Assembly: GCA_021155045.1 (NCBI GenBank) | Contig: JAJNQB010000014.1 | Location: 124,001-188,000 of the forward strand | DNA length: 64,000 bases | From: Arcticibacter sp. | Lineage (GTDB): Bacteria; Bacteroidota; Bacteroidia; 2-12-FULL-35-15 | Direction: 5' to 3' | In this document: in pieces, positions 34,438-42,141 of the stretch | Layout of the letters: every line of letters starts with the position of its first letter | How positions within the stretch are numbered: position 1 is the first letter of the stretch | Notes under the pieces: model-generated | Told to the model about the DNA's origin: nothing | The model's database searches: none | What the model saw: the letters and a program-made list of their open reading frames with translations, nothing else | Made by a program: the position numbers and the translations under genes

Positions 34438-37400
34438 ATGAAAACACAAAACGTAAAAATCATTTTTGCATTTTTGTTTGTTTTATTTTCAGTAACAACA
34501 GAAGCAAAAGAAGTTGCTAATATTCGCAAAGCGGATGGTAGTAAATCAAATGACCAAGAGCGTTCTGTATTAGCATTGTGTACACCATCTACATCACAAG
34601 CAGATTTAGACATAAACAATGTTAGAACTAGAATTTTAGGTGGCGGAGATATGTGGTGGGATTTACAAAACGGAATGTATTATGTTCCTAAGCCTCCTTC
34701 TGGGCAAGCCGGTCCAACTTCATTGTACGCTGGTGCATTGTGGATTGGTGGTAAAGACCCTGGTGGAACTTTAAAAGTAGCAGCTCAAACATATCGTCAG
34801 TGGGGAAATGATTTTTGGCCCGGTCCATTAGATAATTCTGCTGCCACAGATGCTACCATTTGTAGTGCTTGGGATAAACATTGGAAAATAAATCGCAAAG
34901 ATGTTGAAGCATATTATAATTGGGCGATTAATGGAATAGGACCTAACCCTGTTTCGCCATCAGCAATGGATGTAATTAATAGCTGGCCCGTGATTGCTCC
35001 CGATGGACATGCTATTGCTCCTTTTTATGACATAAATAATAATGGAATTTACGAACCGCAAGTAGGTGATGTGCCTGATTTTGATGTTACAGGAACTCGT
35101 GGCTGTAATGCTAATCTTTTTGGTGACCAATCTTTATTTTGGGTTTTTAATGATAAAGGAAACATTCACACTTCTTCAAGTGCTACTGCTATTGGACTTG
35201 AAGTGCATGCACAAGCATTCGCTTTTCAAACAAGTGATGAAATAAATAATATGACATTTTATCGCTACAAAATTATCAATCGTTCTTCTTTCCGATTAGA
35301 TTCAACCTATTTTGGTGTTTGGGTAGATCCCGATTTAGGCTCTGCAAACGATGATTTTGTGGGATGTGATGTTGGATTGGGTTTAGGTTTTTGTTATAAT
35401 GGAGATTTAGTGGATGACACTCCTCCTGCAGGACAAATTCCTTATGGTGTAAATCCTCCTGCGGTAGGAGTTGATTTTTTTGAAGGACCTTTTGCAGACC
35501 CTGATGGTATTGATAATGCAGCTTCAACTGTTCCTGCTAGCTTTACAAATTACGGAAACGATACCATTGATGATGAACGAATAGGAATGAAAAAATTTGT
35601 TTATTATAACAATGGCGGAAGTTTTAATGCTGATCCAAACACGGGAATACAATTTTATAATTATTTAAAAGGAATTTGGATTGATGGCACTCCAATGACG
35701 TACGGAGGGAATGGACATCTAACAGGAGTTGCTTGCGATTATGCTTTCCCTGGCGCATCTGATCCAACAGGATTTGGTACGTTGACACCTCAAGCTCCTT
35801 GGGATGAAACAAGTTCTGGTAATCTTCCAGCAGATAGAAGATTTTTACAAACAGCTGGATCATTTACCTTACAACCTGGAGCCGTAAATAAAATTACAAC
35901 TGGTGTTGTATGGGCAAGAGCAACCCAAGGAGGAAATTTAGCATCCGTTGCATTAATGAAAGGTGCTGATTCAAAAGCACAACAATTATTCGATCGTTGT
36001 TTTAAAACATTAGATGGACCAACAGCTCCAAACTTAGCAATTCAAGAATTAAATCAAGAATTGATTTTAACTTGGACCAATCCAACATTGTCAAACAATC
36101 ACAATGAATGGTACACTGAAGATAATAATCCAACAATCAATACCGATTCATTGTATCGTTTTCAAGGATATATGATTTATCAATTAAAAGATGCTAGTGT
36201 AAGTGCATCCGAATTGTACAACCCTGATAAATCACGTTTAGTATTTCAGTGCGATAAAAAAGATGGAGTAAAACAAATTGTAAATTATAATTTTGATTTA
36301 GGAATAACAGCCTTAATTCCTCAAGAAATGGTAAATGGAGCAGATGAAGGAATTGTACATTCAATTTCAATAACCGAAGATAAATTTGCAATTGGTAATC
36401 CACGTTTAGTAAATCACAAAACATATTACTATGCAATAATTGCTTATGGTTTTAGCCCAACACAATCGCCAAGCAATTTAAATATTTTGGCAGATTACTT
36501 ACCATATATTGCAGGACGAAAACAAGCTGATGGATATTTTGCACATTCTGGAATCCCTCATATTCCAAATCCTGAAGCAGGTGGAACAGAACAACATTCT
36601 AACTATGGTACTGGTCCAAAATTAACACGTATCGAAGGGCAAGGAAATGGTGGAAATGTTTTAGATTTTACTGAATCTACTGTTGCAAATATTCTAGCAT
36701 CATCTACAAGTAGAATCCTAAACCCAACGTATGAAAATAGTAGAGGTCCTGTAAACATAAAAGTTGTTGATCCTTTGAATGTTCCTGTGAATAATGATTT
36801 TACTATTTATGTGTATGATTCAACAATTACATCTTCAATACAATTGTTGACTACAAAAACAAAATGGAAACTGAAAAATAACACTACCGGTGAAATTATT
36901 TTTTCTGAAAAAAATATTCAGATTCCTAATGAACAAATTATTAATGGACAAATTATTGGTTCTTCCGCATCATCTATTCCAAAATGGGGAATATCGGTAA
37001 ATGTAGCCTATACTTATGAAGTAGGAAATTCAGCATCCATAAAAAATGGATTTTTAGAAGCTACAATGACTTTTTCGGATGTAACAAAACAGTGGTTGGC
37101 AGGAGTTCCAGACGCAGAAGGGTCGAGTAATTCTAATTGGATACGTTCTGGAACATCAAACAATACTGGTGCTCTTAGTGTTTACAATGATTATTATGTT
37201 TCTAGCACACCTTTAGATGCAAATCAAGAATTTGAAAAAATTCTAGGTGGAACTTGGGCGCCTTACCGTATGTGTGCTTTTAGTTCATCTGATTTAAGCT
37301 ACAAAGGTGGACCTGCTTGGTCAACTTTACACGCATCTAATCAACTCAAAAACATTGCTAGTGTTGATGTAATTATAACGAGTGATAAATCAAAATGGAC

Positions 37401-38445
37401 TAGGTGTCCCGTTTTAGAAATGCAGGATGACCCTTTATTAGCCGTTGGAGGAGCGTTAAAATCCAGTATGCGTAAATCTCCATCGGTTGATAAAAATGGA
37501 TTTAAATTTGGAGATGCTGGTTATAATGCAGTTGAAGGAGATTTTGGAGGAACTCAACCTATGGGAATGGGCTGGTTTCCAGGATATGCATTAAATCTTG
37601 AAACAGGTGAACGCTTAAATATGGCATTTGGTGAAGATTCATATTATGCACTTGAAAATGGAAGAGACATGATCTGGAATCCTACAAGCACCGTTACAAG
37701 TGCAGGAGAACCAATCTTTGGAGGCAAACATTATATATATGTATTTGCACATAATGGAGATGCTAAATATTCTGGAGATGCACAAATGGGTAATGGACCA
37801 AAAGATATTTTGGCTTACGACCAAGGACTTGGAATGTACAATTTATTAAAAGCTTATGATAACACCTCTTCCACTTCTTATAAAACGGAAGTTTTTAGAG
37901 ATGCTATTTGGGTTAATATTCCCCGTCTTGTTCCAGGTCATTCTATTTTGGAGTCAGACGTAAAAATTAGGTTGCGCGTGTCTAAACCTTATTTTAAAGG
38001 GTATTCAACATTAGCATCAAATCCTATTGATACTGCAACATCTCCACAAAATCGAAATCATCCAATGTACACGTTCAATACAAAAGATATTGAAACACAT
38101 AAAAATGATTTAACTGCTGCAAAAGATGCGCTGTCGATTATCAATGTAGTACCTAATCCATATTATGCTTATTCTTCTTATGAAAAAACAGCATTGGAAA
38201 ATATTGTTAAGATTACAAATCTTCCAGAAAAATGTACGGTTACAATATATACATTGAATGGAACATTAATTCGTAAGTATAATAAAGATGATGTAAAAAC
38301 ATCATTGGATTGGGACCTAAAAAATTCAGCACGAATTCCAATTGCAAGTGGTTTATACATTATACATGTGGATGTACCAGAAGTAGGTGAAAAAATACTG
38401 AAGTGGTTCGGTGTTTTACGACCAATTGATTTGGATAATTATTAA
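34438..38445 (+). CDS. Giant (1335 residue) T9SS-secreted surface protein
   Basis: The protein has a signal peptide (MKTQNVKIIFAFLFVLFSVTTEA) and a long passenger. Near residues 60-110 come NNVRTRILGGGDMWWDL and LYAGALWIGGKD, then YDINNNGIYEPQVGDVPD, DQSLFWVFND, VDPDLGSANDDFVGCD, and a fibronectin-like stretch near 520. A C-terminal sorting-type domain ends it (IINVVPNPYYAYSSYEK, CTVTIYTLNGTLIRKYN, IASGLYIIHVDVPEVGEK). This passenger type, with GGGDMWWDL and AGALWIGG, recurs in large uncharacterised Bacteroidota surface proteins. No enzyme motif is visible. It is preceded by the conserved-loop leader hairpin and ended by a terminator that begins in the stop codon. Confidence 0.88.
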   Translation: MKTQNVKIIFAFLFVLFSVTTEAKEVANIRKADGSKSNDQERSVLALCTPSTSQADLDINNVRTRILGGGDMWWDLQNGMYYVPKPPSGQAGPTSLYAGALWIGGKDPGGTLKVAAQTYRQWGNDFWPGPLDNSAATDATICSAWDKHWKINRKDVEAYYNWAINGIGPNPVSPSAMDVINSWPVIAPDGHAIAPFYDINNNGIYEPQVGDVPDFDVTGTRGCNANLFGDQSLFWVFNDKGNIHTSSSATAIGLEVHAQAFAFQTSDEINNMTFYRYKIINRSSFRLDSTYFGVWVDPDLGSANDDFVGCDVGLGLGFCYNGDLVDDTPPAGQIPYGVNPPAVGVDFFEGPFADPDGIDNAASTVPASFTNYGNDTIDDERIGMKKFVYYNNGGSFNADPNTGIQFYNYLKGIWIDGTPMTYGGNGHLTGVACDYAFPGASDPTGFGTLTPQAPWDETSSGNLPADRRFLQTAGSFTLQPGAVNKITTGVVWARATQGGNLASVALMKGADSKAQQLFDRCFKTLDGPTAPNLAIQELNQELILTWTNPTLSNNHNEWYTEDNNPTINTDSLYRFQGYMIYQLKDASVSASELYNPDKSRLVFQCDKKDGVKQIVNYNFDLGITALIPQEMVNGADEGIVHSISITEDKFAIGNPRLVNHKTYYYAIIAYGFSPTQSPSNLNILADYLPYIAGRKQADGYFAHSGIPHIPNPEAGGTEQHSNYGTGPKLTRIEGQGNGGNVLDFTESTVANILASSTSRILNPTYENSRGPVNIKVVDPLNVPVNNDFTIYVYDSTITSSIQLLTTKTKWKLKNNTTGEIIFSEKNIQIPNEQIINGQIIGSSASSIPKWGISVNVAYTYEVGNSASIKNGFLEATMTFSDVTKQWLAGVPDAEGSSNSNWIRSGTSNNTGALSVYNDYYVSSTPLDANQEFEKILGGTWAPYRMCAFSSSDLSYKGGPAWSTLHASNQLKNIASVDVIITSDKSKWTRCPVLEMQDDPLLAVGGALKSSMRKSPSVDKNGFKFGDAGYNAVEGDFGGTQPMGMGWFPGYALNLETGERLNMAFGEDSYYALENGRDMIWNPTSTVTSAGEPIFGGKHYIYVFAHNGDAKYSGDAQMGNGPKDILAYDQGLGMYNLLKAYDNTSSTSYKTEVFRDAIWVNIPRLVPGHSILESDVKIRLRVSKPYFKGYSTLASNPIDTATSPQNRNHPMYTFNTKDIETHKNDLTAAKDALSIINVVPNPYYAYSSYEKTALENIVKITNLPEKCTVTIYTLNGTLIRKYNKDDVKTSLDWDLKNSARIPIASGLYIIHVDVPEVGEKILKWFGVLRPIDLDNY

Positions 38446-38483
38446 AAAAAGAAGCCCTAAAATTTGTTAGGGTTTCTTTTTTT
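38444..38483 (+). terminator. Intrinsic terminator of the giant T9SS gene
   Basis: AAAAAAAGAAGCCCTAA pairs with TTAGGGTTTCTTTTTTT (17 bp, one G-U pair) around a 6-base loop, with the T run included in the stem. Confidence 0.9.
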
Positions 38484-38603
38484 AGGTGTTTAATAACAAA
38501 ACAAAAAAAATTAAGCTGTTTTTAAGGTCGTTTTGCCGAATAAATAACTGAGTTTCGTCTAAAATAACCAACAATACAATGTATTTGGCGTTTTAATTAT
38601 AGA

Positions 38604-38852
38604 ATGCCAAATACTTTAAAAAATATTGTTTCTGAAGTTGATAGCCATAGTTTGGTTATAAATTATAACTGCAAAACAGACCATGTTATATTTTCAATAG
38701 CTGATTTTTCTGGAAATGTAATAATGAGAGGTAATTGTCATGAAGTAGTTGATAACACATTAAATATTTCTTCCTTACCTCAAGGATTGTATATGCTTTG
38801 CATTATTGATGGAGATTCGCTTGTAAAAGCTCGTTTTCAGAAGAATCAATAG
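38604..38852 (+). CDS. Small orphan protein resembling a lone T9SS type A sorting domain
   Basis: The 82-residue protein has the strand pattern of a type A sorting domain: VIFSIADFSGNVIMRGN, then LNISSLPQGLYMLCIIDGDSLVKARFQKN. It lacks the preceding PNP motif, a passenger and any signal peptide. It follows the giant T9SS gene by 158 bases, after a terminator, and overlaps the 3' end of the convergent hydrolase by 7 bases. It could be a degraded remnant of a cargo gene or a cytoplasmic protein of the same fold. Without a signal peptide it cannot be ordinary T9SS cargo. Confidence 0.6.
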   Translation: MPNTLKNIVSEVDSHSLVINYNCKTDHVIFSIADFSGNVIMRGNCHEVVDNTLNISSLPQGLYMLCIIDGDSLVKARFQKNQ

Positions 38853-39652
38853 TTTTTTCTAAAGCACCTATCACTAAAATTTTCTAATTCTTTTTGTGTT
38901 TCTTTTGATGCTTCATAAAAAGCCATATGCCCTGCATTATCTAACATTAATACAGACGGGTATTTACATAAAGCCATTTGAGAATACATTGTTTCATAAT
39001 TAATAACACTATCTTTTTTTCCAACAATAAATAAGATTGGAAATTCAGCAAATTTTAAAATCAAATCTCTGCTTTTTCTTTCTTTCATACCTTCTAAGCT
39101 GTTTATGATAGATTGTTTAGAAATGGACGCAGCAACTTTTTTTACTTTTTCTACTTCCGCTTTTATTTTAGAAAGATTTTCGGGGGCAAATAAACTTGTT
39201 ACCACCTCGGCAACATAATGTTTGTGTTCTTTTTTTACTAAACGAATTACTTTATTACGCTCTTTTTTTTTCTCTTCGCTATCAGCATAAGATGTAGAGT
39301 TGAACAAGCAGAGTCCGCAAACATTTTCTGGATACAATTCTGCAAATGCTAAGGCAGTATAACCGCCCATGCTGTGTCCTGCAATTACATAGCGCCTTAC
39401 TCCAATTTTATCAAGCACCGATTTTACACTTTGGGCTAATAATTCCATGCTGTGATAATAACCGATAGATGGAGTAAGTCCATGCCCTGGCAAATCAATT
39501 GCAATTACTCTAAATCGCTTCGAAAGTTTTTTTGCTGTTTCGTCCCATACTTCATGCGAACCCAAAAAACCGTGTAACAACACAATCACTCGACCTTTTC
39601 CAAAATCGGAGTATGCAATTTTTGTTTTTTTGAATTCTGCGTGTTGTAGCAT
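38846..39652 (-). CDS. Alpha/beta hydrolase
   Basis: The 268-residue protein has the alpha/beta-hydrolase fold signatures: the oxyanion motif LLHGFLGSHEVWDET near residue 25, the nucleophile elbow AGHSMGGYTALAF (Ser near residue 96), an acid in FIVGKKDSVINYE, and the catalytic His in NAGHMAFYEA. No signal peptide is seen, so it is cytoplasmic. It resembles MenH-like and general esterases; the substrate is unknown. It begins 1 base after the aminopeptidase P gene on the same strand, so the two are co-transcribed. Confidence 0.88.
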   Translation of the reverse strand: MLQHAEFKKTKIAYSDFGKGRVIVLLHGFLGSHEVWDETAKKLSKRFRVIAIDLPGHGLTPSIGYYHSMELLAQSVKSVLDKIGVRRYVIAGHSMGGYTALAFAELYPENVCGLCLFNSTSYADSEEKKKERNKVIRLVKKEHKHYVAEVVTSLFAPENLSKIKAEVEKVKKVAASISKQSIINSLEGMKERKSRDLILKFAEFPILFIVGKKDSVINYETMYSQMALCKYPSVLMLDNAGHMAFYEASKETQKELENFSDRCFRKNY

Positions 39653-39653
39653 T

Positions 39654-40943
39654 TTATTTATTCATCAAAGCTTCAATTTCATCTGCTTCAATCGGAATGT
39701 TTTTCATCAAATCAACAGGACCATTTTTTGTAACAAGAATATCATTTTCTAAACGAATGCCTAAATTTTCTTGCGGTATGTATATTCCTGGTTCGCAGGT
39801 AAACACCATACCATCTTCTAGTGGACGATTAAAATCTCCTACATCATGCACATCTATTCCTAAAAAATGAGAAGTACCATGCATGAAATATTTTTTATAT
39901 GCAGGCCAATCCGGATTTTGCTTTTTAATATCATCCATCGTCAATAAACCTAAATCAACTAATTCTTTTTCCATTAATGAACCCACTGCTTTATGGTATT
40001 CAGGAATGGTATTGCCAACAGTCAACATGTTTGTTGCTGCTTTCATAACTTTTAAAACGGCATTGTAAACTTGTTTTTGTCGAGCAGTAAATTTTCCACT
40101 CACAGGCAAACAACGAGTTAAATCACTTGCATAATTTGCATATTCTGCAGCCACATCCAATAAAATAACATCGCCAGCTTTACATTCTTTGTTGTTTTCT
40201 ACATAGTGTAAAACACAAGCATTGGCTCCAGAAGCAATGATGGGACCATAAGCAAAACCTCTTGAACGATTGCGAACAAATTCATGAATTAATTCTGCTT
40301 CAATTTCATATTCAGCAACTCCTGGTTTTACAAAATCTAAAAGTCTGCGAAATCCTTTTTCGGTAATGTTGCATGCTTGTTGTATTAAATCAATTTCATA
40401 CTTTGATTTAATTGCTCTTAAATTGTGCATGATTGGAGCGGCTCGTTCAATTTTGTGCAAAGGAAATTTTGCCATCAAATTTTTATTGAAACGCATTTCT
40501 GCTGTTTCTGTATCAATATATCTACGTGTATGTTCGTTGCTATTCAAATAAATATTTTCTGCTTGAAAAACAACTGTTTTTAAAAAACCATCAAATCCTT
40601 CCTTCCACATCACAGTTTTTATTCCTGAAGTTGCAGTTGCTTGTTCTTTTGTAAGTTTTGCTCCTTCCCAAATAGCAATGGTTTCGTTGGTTTCACGCAC
40701 AAATAAAATTTCTCTGTGAGCTTCATTTTTTGCATCGGGATATATTAATAAAATAGTTTCTTCTTGATCAACTCCTGTTAAATAAAACAAATCTGAGTTT
40801 TGAACAAATCCCATAGAACCATCTGCATTAGTTGGTAAAATATCATTGCTAACAAATAATGCTATGGAGTTTGGTTTTAAATTGGCAATAAAACGTTTAC
40901 GATTTTCAATAAATAATTTTGAGTCGATTGCTGAATACTTCAT
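39654..40943 (-). CDS. Xaa-Pro aminopeptidase (M24B)
   Basis: The 429-residue enzyme removes an N-terminal residue next to proline. It has the aminopeptidase P N-terminal domain (about 1-170) and a pita-bread catalytic domain with the metal ligands in order: Asp in LLDVAAEYANYASDLTR (two Asp), His in HGTSHFLGIDVHD, Glu in FTCEPGIYI and Glu in IRLENDILV. Length and ligands match the PepP family. It heads a two-gene unit with the alpha/beta hydrolase. No signal peptide, so it is cytoplasmic. Confidence 0.93.
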   Translation of the reverse strand: MKYSAIDSKLFIENRKRFIANLKPNSIALFVSNDILPTNADGSMGFVQNSDLFYLTGVDQEETILLIYPDAKNEAHREILFVRETNETIAIWEGAKLTKEQATATSGIKTVMWKEGFDGFLKTVVFQAENIYLNSNEHTRRYIDTETAEMRFNKNLMAKFPLHKIERAAPIMHNLRAIKSKYEIDLIQQACNITEKGFRRLLDFVKPGVAEYEIEAELIHEFVRNRSRGFAYGPIIASGANACVLHYVENNKECKAGDVILLDVAAEYANYASDLTRCLPVSGKFTARQKQVYNAVLKVMKAATNMLTVGNTIPEYHKAVGSLMEKELVDLGLLTMDDIKKQNPDWPAYKKYFMHGTSHFLGIDVHDVGDFNRPLEDGMVFTCEPGIYIPQENLGIRLENDILVTKNGPVDLMKNIPIEADEIEALMNK

Positions 40944-41012
40944 TCTTTTTTATTTTTTGTGAACTCCAAAGTTTGTAAATATAATTTGAAATAAAAAGAA
41001 AATACCAGAAAT

Positions 41013-41054
41013 AAAAACAGCGCATCTGCTTTATTCTACAAATGCGCTGTTTTT
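41013..41054 (-). terminator. Intrinsic terminator of the second adhesin/PorP operon
   Basis: AAAAACAGCGCAT / ATGCGCTGTTTTT is a perfect 13-bp stem with a 16-base loop, giving a T run on the minus strand just past the PorP/SprF stop codon. Confidence 0.88.
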
Positions 41055-41069
41055 TTTATTGGAGAGAAA

Positions 41070-42137
41070 CTATCCTCTTTTTTGATATAAAAATTTGTTG
41101 GTTGTATTGTATCTAAACATAATTTCTGGACCACCTCTGAGTGTGCTTACTTTTGTTAAAGCTGATACATTCAAATCGTAAGTAAAGCCTAATGCATAAT
41201 GTCCCATTTCTAATAAAACGGAAGCAATTACAGCATCTTTATTTCTATAGTATGCACCAATTCCGAAATATGATTTTTTAATATAACCTGTGTATTTAGT
41301 ATCATTTTTTATTGAGTACTTTACCATCAAACCACTCATAAATTCATTTTGTGGTCCTTGTTGTTGAAATAAAAAACTAGGAGCCAAAGAAACATTTGAA
41401 TGCGGTAGCCCAATTAAATATTTACCATGAACAATGAATTTTGTATATAAACGTTCATCCGTTATTGATAATAATTTTTGTTTGGGTTTATTAATATGCA
41501 TCATCGAAAAACCAAAGTCCCCATAAAGATGATTGTTTTCTCCAATAGAAGATTCTTCTTTTCCGTAATAATAAAGCAATCCAGCATTTACATCAGGAGA
41601 AACGAATGAACGTGTTCCTGTTGGTTCTCCGCTTGGTAAGTTTGTATCATAAGTAGAACCATTGTATTGGTTCGAAAAAACAAACTTAGAATAATTTACA
41701 GTTTTTTGAATTATCCCTCCTTGTAAACCCAATGAAATAGAACTAAATGCACCTGTTTTAATAAATGTAGCAATAGATAAATTACCCACATTGGTTCCCA
41801 TTTGTCCATCACCAGCTTTATCGCTATAAAAAGAAAGTCCTCCAGCTAAACGATTATAGGCTTTTTTATAAAGCTTTGTTTTAAATGGATCTTGTTTTTC
41901 CCACTCACTAGCTTTAAATTTCATTTCATAAGAAGCACCATAAGTTCTGTATGGAACAGTAACACTTCCCCATTGATCTCTATATATTACAGATGCTCTC
42001 ATTACATAATAGGCTCCTGTTAGTGCAGGGTTTATTAATGATGGATTTTCATTGTACTGAGAAAAATGAATGTCTTGAGAAAAAGCATTAAACTTCACAC
42101 ACAAAACACATACTAATACTAAAAGGTATTTTTTCAT
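41070..42137 (-). CDS. PorP/SprF-family T9SS outer-membrane protein, second copy
   Basis: The 355-residue protein has a signal peptide ending near FSQ and the same mature N-terminus as the copy at 11944 (DIHFSQYNENPSLINPALTGAY). Barrel-type strands follow (ASVIYRDQWGSVTVPYRTYGAS, GGLSFYSDKAGDGQMG) and a C-terminus YALGFTYDLNVSALTKVST. It is 4 bases downstream of a CHU_C adhesin gene, closer than in the first pair. The family works with type B T9SS cargo, so it is the likely partner of that adhesin. Confidence 0.9.
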   Translation of the reverse strand: MKKYLLVLVCVLCVKFNAFSQDIHFSQYNENPSLINPALTGAYYVMRASVIYRDQWGSVTVPYRTYGASYEMKFKASEWEKQDPFKTKLYKKAYNRLAGGLSFYSDKAGDGQMGTNVGNLSIATFIKTGAFSSISLGLQGGIIQKTVNYSKFVFSNQYNGSTYDTNLPSGEPTGTRSFVSPDVNAGLLYYYGKEESSIGENNHLYGDFGFSMMHINKPKQKLLSITDERLYTKFIVHGKYLIGLPHSNVSLAPSFLFQQQGPQNEFMSGLMVKYSIKNDTKYTGYIKKSYFGIGAYYRNKDAVIASVLLEMGHYALGFTYDLNVSALTKVSTLRGGPEIMFRYNTTNKFLYQKRG

Positions 42138-42141
42138 TTTC

